64,000 bases of DNA from Megaustenia siamemsis (Eukaryota > Mollusca > Gastropoda > Stylommatophora > Ariophantidae): the NCBI GenBank assembly GCA_032433765.1, contig JAVIAB010000160.1, forward strand, positions 38,699,223-38,763,222, written 5' to 3'. Shown here piece after piece: positions 1 to 10,430 of this stretch. The notes under the pieces were generated by a model. The model saw only the letters and a list, made by a program, of their open reading frames with translations. It did not search any database and had not been told where the DNA came from. The position numbers were made by a program, and so were the translations under genes. Each line of letters opens with the position of its first letter. Position 1 is the first letter of the stretch.

Positions 1-88
1 AGTAAAACCCAGGTGTCCTCGCCAGGGTACGAACCCCGGCTGTTGCCGTGGTAAGCCAACCGCCTATCGATTGCGCTAACCGGACACC
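1..88 (-). mobile_element. tRNA-derived SINE head (second head type), cut by the window edge
   Basis: Minus-strand sequence starts GTGTCCGGTTAGCGC and ends GGACACCTGGG. It has a Pol III A box (TAGCGCAATCG) and a B box (GGTTCGTACCC). The ends GTGTCC and GGACAC can pair as an acceptor stem. It is nearly identical to 11122-11209, where the same head precedes a second SINE. The rest of this copy probably lies left of the window. Confidence 0.75.
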
Positions 89-380
89 CTGAGCTATTCT
101 GCTGTGGTGCATATTCCATATGATGTTATTATTGTGCCCAAGTATTTGACACTCTGCAGTTGTTTCAGATTTGTTCTGTTTATTTTTATACTGCATGGTG
201 GTAGCTGTTTCTTCGATATGACCATTACTTTTCTGTTTTCTTACTATTCAGACTGAGATCTTTCTTGTTGCTTTCTTTTACTATTATGTCCATCATTTCT
301 GGTAGTTCACTCTCTGTCTCTACTATTAAGACTGTGCCGTCCGCATATTTCAAATTGTTTATGCTGTGACCGATTCTATT

Positions 381-629
381 TTAGTCTATTCGTGAAATTA
401 TTTTCATGACAGTCGGAACAACCTCATTGCCTCTAAACCGCCAGTCCCAGCATTCCTCGAAGCGTGCGCAGACGGATGCTCCTGTAAGGTTTTGATTGTT
501 GATACAAGTTTGTCCTTTAAGCATTTCGTATTGACCACACCCCTTTTTCAGACTCATCAGTCTCTCAATATATACATCCGTGTCCCATACATCCCCCCAC
601 CCCCTGTAAGCGTAAGTAATGAAGAACAA
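381..629 (-). other. Dispersed repeat with an 82-codon open frame, unrecognised
   Basis: The minus-strand frame reads through Cys-rich and aromatic-rich sequence (CINNQNLTGASVCARF, EECWDWRFRG). I do not recognise the family. The same DNA family recurs, decayed, at 16085-16555, where part of it is expanded into a 46-bp array. Its ARFEECW stretch also recurs at about 10120-10165. It could be a transposon-borne ORF or a retrocopied host exon. 89-380 between this and the SINE shows nothing recognisable. Confidence 0.4.
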
Positions 630-996
630 GCCAGATGTAACTGAGTAAAAAATGCTTGACCATCATGGTTTCAAGTATCCCTAAGCTAGTAAATAAGTTG
701 GCATTTATACATTTTGCAGTCACTCACAGACTTTTGTCCACCGAGTTTCAAGAGAAATGCCAGACTTGCGTGCAACATACACAAATGCTGGAGCATATTA
801 TCATAGCTGGACCAACAATGATTGTGAAGTGACTGATGTTTTTGACAATATTTGTTCCCAGATGAAAGTTGTTTCCAAGATCAGTGATCTTTGTGCAATT
901 ATTTTTGTTAACAACTATAGAAAAATGCTAAATAAATAGGTTTTGATCTGCCTATGTACCTTTGGTACGCCTGAAATATTGTCTATATCTGCAATG
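630..996. other. No recognisable gene or repeat
   Basis: AT-rich sequence with a 60-codon plus-strand frame (757-939) that has no recognisable motif or splice context. Confidence 0.4.
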
Positions 997-1424
997 TCAT
1001 TTCTGTATAAACTTTACTGTCTTTTGTAATTCTTGCAGTGGCCCATATAGTTTTGTCTGTAGTGTTGTATCTATGGGCCAATGGATTTTCCTCAGTCTAC
1101 TATATTCAGTGCAGTCTTGAAGTATGAGTTCAGCAGTCTGGGCGCCTGTCCACATGTGCAAGTAGTTGAGGTGCCGATCTTGAATTTTGTATACATGTGA
1201 CTATGGAGTCGATTAAGTCCTGTTCTGAGGCGTATAATGATAACTTGTTCACATCTATTCATATTACGAAAAGCGTCCTGATTTCGGGCGTGTGGCCCTC
1301 TGATTGATTTGATTATCTGTTTCTTATGACGGTATGTAACCGATGCATCTGGTTGTGTGCCTGTTGCACCTTCCTTTGCCAAATGATCCGCTTTCTCATT
1401 TCCTAAAAAAAGGCATTGATAAAA
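997..1424 (-). pseudogene. LINE fragment: RNase H end and C-terminal domain
   Basis: The minus strand encodes GNEKADHLAKEGA, the final Asp motif of a LINE-encoded RNase H. It continues through QVIIIRLRTGLNRLHSHMYT and IGTSTTCTCG. A frameshift near 1145 moves the reading to AELILQDCTEYSRLRK and then LQTKLYGPLQELQKT, ending at a stop at 997-999. This is the usual C-terminal tail of RNase H-bearing LINEs (the I/Ingi/Loa-like group; clade not resolved). The 5' part is absent, as expected of a 5'-truncated copy. It is dead because of the frameshift. Confidence 0.8.
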
Positions 1425-1671
1425 CCGATACAATCTAACACCAATAAAATAAAATTGGCAACATTCCTACATTGATCGTCTAACAGATATTATCATGACT
1501 ATTTCTCTTCCTCCTCTGAAATATTTTTGTGATTACGAATGTATATTTTATTAGTCCTTTATAACTAATTCAGTGTCATCACTGTCACCGTTATGCAAAT
1601 CTAGGCAGAGTAAACGGATTTTGTTTCTGCCCTGCGAGATGTAACAGAACAAGTTGGCCACGACTGCTCAT
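1425..1671. other. No recognisable gene
   Basis: AT-rich. A poor candidate for the next SMPDL3 exon at 1551-1581 (minus) was considered and rejected. Confidence 0.4.
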
Positions 1672-2284
1672 TTAGTCCGCGATGAATAGGGCTCTGTTAG
1701 TCCACGACCAATAGGGCTCTGTTAGTCCACGACCAATAGGGCTCTGTTAGTCCACGACCAATAGGGCTCTGTTAGTCCACAGCCATTAGGGCTGTTAATC
1801 CACGAACATTAGAGCTCTGTTAGTCCGTGACCTTTAGGGCTCTGTTAGTCCACGACCATTAGGGCTCTGTTAGTCCACGACCATTAGGGCTCTGTTAGTC
1901 CGTGACCTTTAGGGCTCTGTCAGTCCACGACCATTAGAAATATGTTAGTCCGTGACCTTTAGGGTTCTAATAGTCCACAGCCATTAGGGCTGTTAATCCA
2001 CGAACATTAGAGCTCTGTTAGTCCGTGACCTTTAGGGCTCTGTTAATCCGCGACTATTAGGTCACTGTTACTTCGCGACCATTAGGTCACTGTTAGTCCG
2101 CGACCATTAGGTCTCTGCTAGTCCGCGACCATTAGGTCTCTGTTAGTCTGCGACTATTAGAGCTCTGTTAGTTCGTTACCATTAGGGCTCTGTCCGCGAC
2201 CATTAGGTCTCTGTTAGTCTGCGACTATTAGGTCTCTGTTAATCCGTTACCATTAGAGCTCTGTCCGCGACCATTAGGACTCTG
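1672..2284. repeat. 25-bp minisatellite, about 24 copies
   Basis: Repeated unit built around CTCTGTTAGTCCACGACCAT plus TAGGG. Units vary (CCAATAG, CCTTTAG, GACTATTAG) and a few are shortened. The same variants recur in blocks (for example 1785-1830 and 1976-2020), which shows internal duplication of several units at a time. No coding potential. Confidence 0.95.
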
Positions 2285-2640
2285 CAAGTGTCACAGATAA
2301 TAAGAACACAAATAGACCAGGACATGTTTTTCATGACAAATGGAGAGATAACAATCTCCTTCATAGATTAATTAATGTTTTTTATTGTTAATGATTTTAG
2401 TTCGTGGTTGTTTTTTTATCCTCTATGACATCATTTGACCACAGTGTTTCGTTCATCGTTGCATGCACTTTGTACTTGTATTTGCTTCTTGTTTCTGTTA
2501 TTTTCAGGATTTAATACACAATTAATCTAATGTATCAAAACACTAACTGTAGACCGACATCTATCATTATAATTACCATACATGTTCTTCTTTCATAAGT
2601 TTCTCATTCAGTCTGTCTCTTTTATTACTAATTCCCACCC
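2285..2640. other. No recognisable gene
   Basis: AT-rich sequence between two arrays, inside intron 2 of the SMPDL3-type gene if the model is right. Confidence 0.4.
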
Positions 2641-2728
2641 TTATTCTCTCTCATATACACATACTCTCAATTTCCTCTTTTTCTTCTTATGTTTTCACTA
2701 TCTTTCTTGTTCTCTGTCTCCCTCTTTT

Positions 2729-2759
<31 letters not shown>

Positions 2760-2909
2760 TTCCATAGCTTCCGTCTCCAACTTTGTCAATGTTCTATTAT
2801 CTCACCTTCTCTCGCTCCCTCCCTCTTCTCTCTCTCGCTCTCTCACTCTCTCTCTCTTTCGTCCCCAAATCTCTCAATGTTCTCTTATCTCACGTTCTCT
2901 CCCTCTGTC

Positions 2910-2952
<43 letters not shown>

Positions 2953-3106
2953 ACGCTCTCTTTCCCTCTCTTCCTTCCTCAACCTTCTCAATGTTCTATT
3001 ATCGCACGTTCTCTCCCTCCTTCTTTCTCTATCTCTCTCTATTTCCCTCTCTTCCGTCTCAACTTTCTCAATGTTCTATTATCTCACGTTTTCTCTCCCT
3101 CCCTCT

Positions 3107-3161
<55 letters not shown>

Positions 3162-3281
3162 CCTTCCCCAACTTTCTCAATATTCTATTATATCACGTTC
3201 TCTCCTCCCTCTTTCTCTCTATCTCTCTTTCCTTCTCTTCCTCCCACAACTTTCTCAATGTTCTATTATCTCACGCTCTCT

Positions 3282-3332
<51 letters not shown>

Positions 3333-3377
3333 GTCCCCAACTTTCTCAATGTTCTATTATCTCACGTTCTCTCCCTC

Positions 3378-3420
<43 letters not shown>

Positions 3421-3651
3421 TTCCCTCTCTTCAGTCTCCAACTTTCTCAATGTTCTATTATCTCACGTTCTCTCCCTCCCTCTTTTTTCTCTCTCTCTAT
3501 TTCCCTCTCTTCCGTCCCCAACTTTCTCAGTGTTCTATTATCTCACGTTCTCTCCCTCCCTCCCTCTTCTCTCTCTCTCTCTCTCCCTCTCTCTCTCTCT
3601 ATTTCCCACTCTTCCTTCCCAAACTTTCTCAACTTTCTATTATCTCACGTT

Positions 3652-3697
<46 letters not shown>

Positions 3698-3913
3698 TTT
3701 CGTCCCCAACTTTCTCAATGTTCTATTATCTCACGTTCTCCCTCCCTTTTCTCTCTCTCTCTCTCTCTCTATTTCCCTCTCTTCAGTCTCCAACTTTCTC
3801 AATGTTCTATTATCTCACGTTCTCTCCCTCCCTCTTTTTTCTCTCTCTCTATTTCCCTCTCTTCCATCCCAACTTTCTCAATGTTCTATTATCTCACGTT
3901 CTCTCCCTCCCTC

Positions 3914-3947
<34 letters not shown>

Positions 3948-4293
3948 TTCCCACTCTTCCTTCCAAACTTTCTCAACTTTCTATTGTCTCACGTTCTCTC
4001 CCTCCCTCTTATCTCTCTCTCTCTTTCTCTCTCTCTATTTCCCACTCTTCCTTCCCAAACTTTCTCAACTTTCTATTATCTCACGTTCTCTCCCTCCCTC
4101 TTATCTCTCTCTCTCTCCCTCTCTCTCTATTTCCAACTCTTCCTTCCCAAACTTTCTCAACTTTCTATTATCTCACGTTCTCTCCCTCCCTCTTCTCTCT
4201 CTCTCGCTCTCTCTCTCTTTATATATATATATTTCCCTCTCTTCCGTCCCCAACTTTCTCAACGTTTTATTATCTCACATTCTCTCTCTCCCT

Positions 4294-4341
<48 letters not shown>

Positions 4342-4424
4342 TTTTCTCTCTCTCTCTCTCTCTCTCTATTTCGCTCTCTTCCTTCCCCAACTTTCTCAAC
4401 GTTTTATTATCTCACATTCTCTCT

Positions 4425-4468
<44 letters not shown>

Positions 4469-4526
4469 GCTCTCTTCCTTCCCCAACTTTCTCAACGTTC
4501 TATTATCTCACATTCTCTCTCTCCCT

Positions 4527-4565
<39 letters not shown>

Positions 4566-4612
4566 TTCGCTCTCTTCCTTCCCCAACTTTCTCAACGTTC
4601 TATTATCTCACA

Positions 4613-4650
<38 letters not shown>

Positions 4651-4711
4651 TTCGCTCTCTTCCTTCCCCAACTTTCTCAACGTTCTATTATCTCACATTC
4701 TCTCTCTCCCT

Positions 4712-4742
<31 letters not shown>

Positions 4743-4976
4743 ATTTCGCTCTCTTCCTTCCCCAACTTTCTCAACGTTCTATTATCTCACATTCTCTCTC
4801 TCCCTCTTCTCTCTCTCTCTCTATTTCGCTCTCTTCCTTCCCCAACTTTCTCAACGTTCTATTATCGCACGTTCTTTAACTCCTTCATCTCTCTCTCTCT
4901 CTCTCTCTCTTCCTTTCTCAACTTTCTCTATCTTCTATTATCTCTCTAAATCCCACGTTCTCTGCTTCCCTCTCTT
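2641..4976. repeat. Composite pyrimidine array: about 24 units of roughly 80-140 bp, each with a (CT)n run
   Basis: Each unit has a conserved block (ACTTTCTCAATGTTCTATTA, then TCTCACGTTCTCTCCCTCCC) followed by a (TC)n tract of variable length and a CTCTTCCTTCCCCA block. The units change gradually along the array: ATGTT then AACTTT then AACGTT, and TCACG then TCACA. Long open frames on the plus strand are by-products of Ser/Leu/Phe/Pro codons in CT repeats, not genes. On the gene's sense strand this is a polypurine array that begins two bases inside intron 2. Confidence 0.95.
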
Positions 4977-4978
4977 AC

Positions 4979-5171
4979 CCAGTCCAAACAATAAAGTCCA
5001 CGTCCCGCTTCAAGAGAGCCATACTGGAGATTGTGTCTTGCACCAGCAGCCAAGGAGAATCGCACCAGTAGTCGCCATACTTGCCTGGATGCGGCACTTT
5101 CTCGTTGCAGGACAGCTGTGTGGTCCAGTAGGTGTGGTCATAGTGAAAATCCGTGACATGCCAGAAGTAAC
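4979..5171 (-). CDS. SMPDL3: Exon 2 of acid sphingomyelinase-like phosphodiesterase: N-terminal metallophosphoesterase segment
   Basis: Seen: on the minus strand an acceptor (CTCACAG, ending at 5172) opens a 193-nt exon with 63 full codons and no stop, closed by a consensus donor GTAAGA at 4978. The peptide starts YFWHVTDFHYDHTYW, continues with LSCNEKVPHPGKYGDYWCDS and ends DVDFIVWT plus GG of a split Gly codon. Known: the SMPDL3/ASM family has FWHVTD(L/F)H near its N terminus, where the D-x-H residues bind the catalytic metal. A G-D-x-x-CDSP block and a WTGD block follow; the metal-binding Asp of WTGD would be the first residue of the next exon. The two Cys (in SCNEK and YWCDS) match a family disulfide position. 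Role: hydrolysis of phosphodiester or nucleotide phosphate substrates outside the cell or in lysosomes; the exact substrate cannot be read from this fragment. The remaining exons, including GNHD and the distal His motifs, were not found in the window. Confidence 0.88.
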
Positions 5172-5221
5172 CTGTGAGACATTCATTAAATTAACAGTAA
5201 ATGTTTTGTTTTCTTTGTTTG

Positions 5222-5350
5222 CTAACACCAGCTGTATAGCGAAGTCCAGAAAAGAGTGGGGGGGGGGGGGGGGAGAGAGAGACTGAATTTATCAATTTTC
5301 TCCTATTTATCACACCAGTAGATATGTGCTCAGATGTAGCTATCTCGCCA
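5222..5350. repeat. Short dispersed repeat, copy 1 of 3, with a poly-G/(GA) tract
   Basis: Shares CCAGCTSTWTAGCGAAGTC, GGGACTGAATTT and CACACYRGCAG-like blocks with 5785-5900 and 6118-6232. A run of about 16 G followed by GAGAGA interrupts it at 5257-5282. Nature unknown; it may be a SINE or a LINE 3' UTR. Confidence 0.5.
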
Positions 5351-5399
5351 TATAGGCAAAGATTCTTTAAGAAATGAGAGGAGAGGCACTCTCAGTTCT

Positions 5400-5723
5400 T
5401 TTCTTAACAAGAACACCCAAATGACGACGAGAGGGATGGATACCTCCAACTATGTGAGGGATCAAGTCATCATACTTCGCCTCCGCACGGGCTACAACAA
5501 AATGAGAAACCACATGTTCACTAAACTCAAAATTGGTACTACCAGCCAGTGCCACTGCACACTGGGCAACATGACAACAAAACATGTTTTACAGGATTGC
5601 CCCCAGTACACAGACCTTATAAGTACAGTGTGGACCACACCCACCTCCCTGGAAGAGAAACTATACGGGGCATCCGAATCACTTAAACAGACAGCTGTGA
5701 GAGAGTCCGGAATCCTAGTCTGA
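5400..5723 (+). pseudogene. LINE fragment: C-terminal domain of an RNase H-bearing LINE
   Basis: The plus frame reads YVRDQVIILRLRTGYNKMRN, a Cys/His block CHCTLGNMTTKHVLQDCPQY, then LEEKLYGASESLKQTA and a stop at 5721-5723. It is the same domain as 997-1424 but on the opposite strand and diverged. No reverse transcriptase or RNase H is left. It is followed by a T-rich tract (5750-5779). Confidence 0.8.
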
Positions 5724-5784
5724 AAGAGCCATGATCACAGAAGAAGAGCAAGTTTTTTTTTTTCTTTTTTTTTTTTTTGCGTTC

Positions 5785-5900
5785 GCCATCTTTCACCTCT
5801 GACGAAGTCCCTAGAGACAAGGAACTGAATTGAATTTTGCGTGTTAAGCAATTTTTCCCTGGCAGCCGTGTGCACAGGTGTCCCTCGCCGCACAGGCAGA
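5785..5900. repeat. Short dispersed repeat, copy 2 of 3
   Basis: Matches 6118-6232 through CGAAGTC, GACTGAATTTTGCGTG and CTGGCAGCYGTG blocks. Confidence 0.45.
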
Positions 5901-6019
5901 TAGCTTCGTCTTCGGAAGTACTCATATGTTTTTTTCGTCGATGAGTAATTGACGTTTCAAGCCGGGTCTCCCTGCTGAGACCATGGGAGGTTACCGCAGA
6001 GAGAAATTATAAATAAAAA

Positions 6020-6110
6020 TCCCAAATGGTTCAGCAGGGATTTGAACCCACAACCTCTCTGTCTCCGGCGTCGTGCCTAGAGACCAACCAGTGCCCCGTT
6101 TGTTTGATTG
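6020..6110 (-). mobile_element. Possible tRNA-like SINE head
   Basis: The minus strand shows a B-box-like GGTTCAAATCC about 45 bases after an A-box-like stretch. No other copy was seen in the window, so this could be a tRNA pseudogene. Confidence 0.35.
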
Positions 6111-6117
6111 TTGTTGT

Positions 6118-6232
6118 TTGAATTCGCCAGCTCTTTAGCGAAGTCAAGAGGGACTGAATTTTGCGTGAATATAACTTGTTCCTATATTTCACACTGGCAG
6201 CTGTGTTTTCAGATGTCCACCACAATCATCAT
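6118..6232. repeat. Short dispersed repeat, copy 3 of 3
   Basis: Best preserved of the three copies. It directly abuts the LINE 3' end at 6232. Confidence 0.45.
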
Positions 6233-7200
6233 CATGAAGTACCGGGCCTGCAGGCGTAGGTGATCATGTCTCTCCACAACTTTCGATCTCGACAGTTATT
6301 TATCATTTTTGTTGTTGACCTTCTGCCATGCCATTTTCTTAAGCTGTCTGGTATTTTTTTCCCTTTGCTTCCCTCTATCTCTTCGTCCCTCAATTTTCCC
6401 AGTTGTTACAATATATTCCAATTGTTCTCTTCTCATTACATGGCCAAAAATGATGATTGTTTCTTCCTAATATTGGAAATTAACTCTCTTTTTGCTTTGG
6501 CCTCTTTCAGAACATTTTCATTACTCTTCTTAGCTGCCTATAGTATTCTCAACATTCTTCTGTAAAACCACATTTCTACAGACTCCAGTGATTTCTTGTC
6601 TGTTGTCCTATTGTCCATGATTCGCATCCATTTGTTAAGACAGACTCTACATAACATTTAAGAACTTTTTTCTTGTTTCTATTGTCGAAAATGGATTGCA
6701 TAGTATCTTCCTCATTTTTTGGAAAGCTGCTTTTGCCTGAGCAATTCTGCATCTCACCTCTGTTGTACATCTACCATCTCACCTCTGTTGTACATCTACC
6801 ATCTCACCTCTGTTGTACATCTACCATCTCACCTCTGTTGTACATCTACCATCTCACCTCTGTTGTACATCAACCATCTCACCTCTGTTGTACATCTACC
6901 ATCTCACCTCTGTTGTACATCTACCATCTCACCTCTGTTGTACATCTACCATCTCACCTCTGTTGTACATCTACCATCCCACCTCTGTTGTACATCTACC
7001 ATCTCACCTCTGTTGCACATATACATTTTCACCTCTGTTGCACATCTACCATCTCACCTCTGTTGTACATCTACCATCTCACCTCTTTTGTACGTCTACC
7101 ATCTCACCTCTGTTGTACATCTACCATCTGAGGTTAACAAAGTTCCCAAATATGAGTAACACAGGCAGATATTCTCCGACTTCAGAGATACTGTAATACT
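6232..7200 (-). pseudogene. RTE-like LINE 3' end, interrupted by a 25-bp array
   Basis: Read on the minus strand, the segment near 7170-7110 encodes YLGTLLTSDGRCTTEVR. After the array, 6770-6640 continues with TEVRCRIAQAKAAFQKM, then KCYVxSVLTNGCESWT. The C-terminal LINE domain follows (SSFLAM, RREQLEYIV, TRPGT-like) and the element ends at 6232 in a CATCATCAT tail. The frame is broken many times. The family is shared with 8250, 8545, 10430, 12930 and 26745. Confidence 0.82.
6751..7129. repeat. 25-bp minisatellite, 15 copies, born inside a LINE ORF
   Basis: Tandem units of ATCTCACCTCTGTTGTACAT plus CTACC. On the minus strand one unit is GGTAGATGTACAACAGAGGT plus GAGAT, which encodes GRCTTEVR, exactly the LINE codons on either side. 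Copies are nearly identical; a few differ by one base. 25 is not a multiple of 3, so the expansion breaks the LINE frame. Confidence 0.93.
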
Positions 7201-7351
7201 TTTATCGTCGAGAGCTTTAACGTTTCGGATATTAATTTTGCCCGGGGGCGCCGTCATATCTTTTTTCCTACTCTTATCAATTTCCATCTGTCAAGTGTTC
7301 ATTAACGTGTGCAGAGTGCACACAATACCTACTGTTTTTCGTTCTTATCCG

Positions 7352-7602
7352 AGAGGGCTAAACATCGGATCTCACTACCCAGAGAGGGTTAAACATCGAA
7401 TCTCACTACCCAGAGAGGGTTAAACATCGAATCTCACTACCCAGAGAGGGCTAAACATCGGATCTCACTACCTAGAGAGGGTTAAACATCGGATCTCACT
7501 ACCAAGAGAGAGCTAAACATCGGATTTTACTACCCAGAGAGGGCTAAACATCGGATCTCACTACCCAGAGAGGGCTAAACATCGGATCTCACTACCCAGA
7601 GA
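7352..7602. repeat. 31-bp minisatellite, about 8 copies
   Basis: Unit AGAGAGGGCTAAACATCGGA plus TCTCACTACCC, with GGTT/GGCT and CGAA/CGGA variants. Confidence 0.93.
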
Positions 7603-8249
7603 TCGGAGGAGAGTAAAATCAAGAAGAAACCAGGAATATTTTTTTAAAAAATGCTTACTGCCTATGGCGTGATTCAAACCCTGGAGCTTCGAGTCCAGAG
7701 GTCGAAGTTTAACCTAAAAACCACTTTGTCATTCCCCTCCCCCAACTCAGCTAATCTGCGATGATGGTATTTAGGCAGTTAATAATAACTTGAATGTTAT
7801 GTGGGCGGACATTTACTCGTATTTGTCAAATGGGCAGTAAAGTATTTACGTGCAACCTGATAGTGCCATCTTATTTGGGGCTCCAAATACTTAGATACAA
7901 ACAACACACAGGGCTTTCAAGCATGGTAGGATCGTGACAGGTATTTGTGGACAGCTGGGAACAAGATTCAGTCAGTAGGTTTCGTGCATGATATAGTTTT
8001 AACCAGTAGGTTGTTGGTAGTTTAGTCTTGCTATATGTTCATGAAAAATAAAAAAAAAAGCTTCACTAAAAAGAAAACAGTACAAAAATGATAAACTGTG
8101 GGTGAAACGTTTATACTTTTGTAAAGATTTATTTCTTATAAAGCGGCTATATATTTTATTTTATGTTGAGAATTCCTGAATAGCTAAAAAACCAACGAGG
8201 AAACTCTCAGGGCCAACACACAAAAATAATCATAAAAATATTAAAAAGA
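7603..8249. other. No gene; possible tRNA-like trace
   Basis: 7650-7720 has a weak B-box-like GGTTTGAATCA on the minus strand. The rest is AT-rich with no recognised content. Confidence 0.35.
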
Positions 8250-8478
8250 ATCAATCATATTTTGGGCGCATCGTGAGAAGAAGAAAGTTGGAGTACTTGG
8301 TTACAACTGGCAAAATACAGGGAAAGATAGACAACAAAGGGATAGGATACTATATAGCTTGGTGTCATGATATGGAAAACTGTCAACAACAGAATTGATA
8401 CGATGCACTGTGGGCAGAAAATTGTGAAAGGACATGATTGCCTACACCAAACGGCTTGGCACATGATGATATTGATAC
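8250..8478 (+). pseudogene. RTE-like LINE 3' end
   Basis: Plus strand reads QSYFGRIVRRRKLEYLVTTG-like codons, then the end domain and a GGCACATGATGATATTG terminus. Frameshifted and 5'-truncated. Confidence 0.7.
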
Positions 8479-8544
8479 CATTTTATATTTATCTTTCTAC
8501 GTTTCATCCAGCTTTACAGCTTTATATATATATATATAGATCTA

Positions 8545-8800
8545 ATTTCCAATATTAGGAAGAAACAATCATCATTTTTTGGCCATGTAATGAGAAGAGA
8601 ACAACTGGAATATATTGTAACAACTGGGAACATTGAGGGACGAAGAGATAGAAGGAAGCAAAGAGAAAAAATAACAGACAGCTTAAGAGAATGGCTTGGA
8701 AGAAAGTCAACAACAGAAATAATAAATAGCTGCCGAGATCGAAAGTTGTGGAGAGACATGATCACCTACGCCAGTAGGCCCGGTACTTGATGATGATGAT
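8545..8800 (+). pseudogene. RTE-like LINE 3' end
   Basis: Reads FFGHVMRREQLEYIVTTG, then DSLREWLGRKSTTEIINSC and WRDMITYASRPGT, a stop, and a TGATGATGATGAT tail. This is a 5'-truncated copy. The (TGA)n terminus is characteristic of RTE-type elements. Confidence 0.82.
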
Positions 8801-8838
8801 ATATATGAACATTCATCTGACTAAATACGTAAGGTCAC

Positions 8839-9213
8839 CTTTGTCTTTGTCCCTGGACATGCGGGAGTATGGGGAAATGAAAGAGCGGACAGGTTGGCTA
8901 GCTCGATGTCGTTGAGGACGGGCAACCAATGGATCGGGCGGACATCATCAATGCACTCCGAGATGTGGGAAGAGCACAGGACTTCGACAAACACAGATCA
9001 ACGTCACTTCTTCGGATGATGGAAATGGGAGTTAAGATGGGCACAGCCAGAAATGAGAAACTTGGTGGCCGTGTAAGAAGACTTATCAACCAACATAGAA
9101 CTGGAGTCGTCAGTCGCTGGACACTGAGGGAATTGCTGAGGAGGGGATCTGAGCACCTATGGACATGTTCGGAGTGCAATGATGATGACCCGCAAATAAC
9201 TCAATTCATCTGA
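8839..9213 (+). pseudogene. LINE fragment: RNase H motif and C-terminal tail
   Basis: From 8839 the frame gives FVPGHAGVWGNERADRLA, with the RNase H His and Asp motifs. After a one-base shift near 8918 it continues MDRADIINALRDVGRAQDF, then LINQHRTGVVSRWTLRELL and HLWTCSECNDDDP. This is a different RNase H LINE family from 997-1424. It is broken by the frameshift and 5'-truncated. Confidence 0.75.
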
Positions 9214-9478
9214 CTACATGACTAAATATTTAAACAGGACGTTTCGCAGGTCTACGGATTCGAAATGCAGCAAGAAGCCAACGTCTGGGATCAGGCGAAC
9301 CCGCCATCTTAGAGTGTCAGTAAGTTAAAAGGGCCGGCGGTAAACATGCTAAACGGTTTCGGCTGATGATCAAATTGCCTTCTACTGCAAGCTCTGGTCA
9401 TGGAATCTACTATCATGAGACAGGAACAAGACTTAAAGCGGTGGATGTACGGCAGAGATGAGGATCATGAAAATGCTC
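9214..9478. other. No gene; one hairpin-GAAAC motif
   Basis: Contains an AGAAGGC...GCCGAAACC motif on the minus strand at 9353-9388 (see findings). Otherwise nothing recognised. Confidence 0.35.
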
Positions 9479-10087
9479 TTCTATTCTATTCTATTCTATT
9501 CTATTCTATTCTATTCTATTCTATTCTATCCTACTCTATTCTACTCAATTCTACTCTATTCTACTCTATTCTATTATATTCCATTCTACTCTATTCTACT
9601 CTATTCTATTCTGTTCTATTCTATTCTATCCTACTCTATTCTATTCTATTCTACTCTATTCTATTATATTCCATTCTACTCTATTCTATTATATTCTACT
9701 CTATTCTATTCTATTCCATTCTACTCTATTCTATTATATCCTACTCTATTCTATTCTATTCTACTCTATTCTATTATATTCCATCCTACTCTATTCTATT
9801 CTATTCTATTATATTCCATTCTACTCTATTCTATTCTACTCTATTCTATTCTATTCTATTCTATTCTACTCTATTCTATTATATTCCATTCTACTCTATT
9901 CTATTCTATTCTACTCTATTCTATTCTATTCTATTCTATTCTATTCTATTCTATTCTATTCTATTCTATTCCATTCTACTCTATTCTATTCTATCCTACT
10001 CTATTCTATTCTATTCTACTCTATTCTATTATATTCCATTCTATTCTATTCTATTCTACTCTATTCTACTCTATTCTATTCTATTCA
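9479..10087. repeat. (TATTC)n pentanucleotide array, about 120 copies
   Basis: TTCTA repeats with recurrent variants (CTACT, TATAT, CCATT) that form larger repeated phrases. The ILFYS-type open frames in it follow from the 15-base codon cycle and are not genes. Confidence 0.95.
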
Positions 10088-10430
10088 TGGAATCAATTTC
10101 ATTGCAGTCGCGGCATCATCATATCCGCTTCACCGCCCGTACCAGCATTTCTCGAAGCGTGACGGATGTCGCCATCCTTGCAACAGCTCAGACAAAGGCT
10201 GCACTCCAAAGGGTGAACAAGGTATTACACAGCATATCTTTGTAAATGAGAGTAAGAAAGAGTGGTCTTCATTGCTAAGTGGAGTCAGTCCTGACACATG
10301 GAGGTGAATCTTTGACGATCGATCAGAAGATAAGAACATCATGGAGGGCCAACATATGTTATTTTATATAATAGAAGAATACTAAGAAAATAAATGCACG
10401 GCTTAAAGAATAAAAGAAGGCGTTGTAATT
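10088..10430. other. Diverged copy of the 381-629 repeat, then unassigned sequence
   Basis: The minus strand around 10165-10120 matches the ARFEECW stretch of 381-629. The remainder is unassigned. Confidence 0.35.

Noticed and set aside
757..939. 60-codon plus-strand frame
   Set aside because: No motif, no splice context, and a length expected by chance in AT-rich DNA.
1551..1581. Possible third exon of the SMPDL3-type gene (minus): AG then TGATGACACTGAA, giving WTGDDTE in the right phase
   Set aside because: Only about 10 bases fit. The following codons are not family-like and a stop comes after nine residues. The acceptor has a poor pyrimidine tract. Probably chance, though RNA data could revive it.
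2689..5286. 865-, 698- and 690-codon open frames in the pyrimidine array
   Set aside because: All three plus-strand frames are open at once because CT repeats have no stops. Composition is Ser/Leu/Phe/Pro only, and the array lies in an intron of a minus-strand gene.
9400..10245. 281- and 234-codon frames (ILFYS repeats)
   Set aside because: By-product of a TATTC pentanucleotide array, with no flanking domain.
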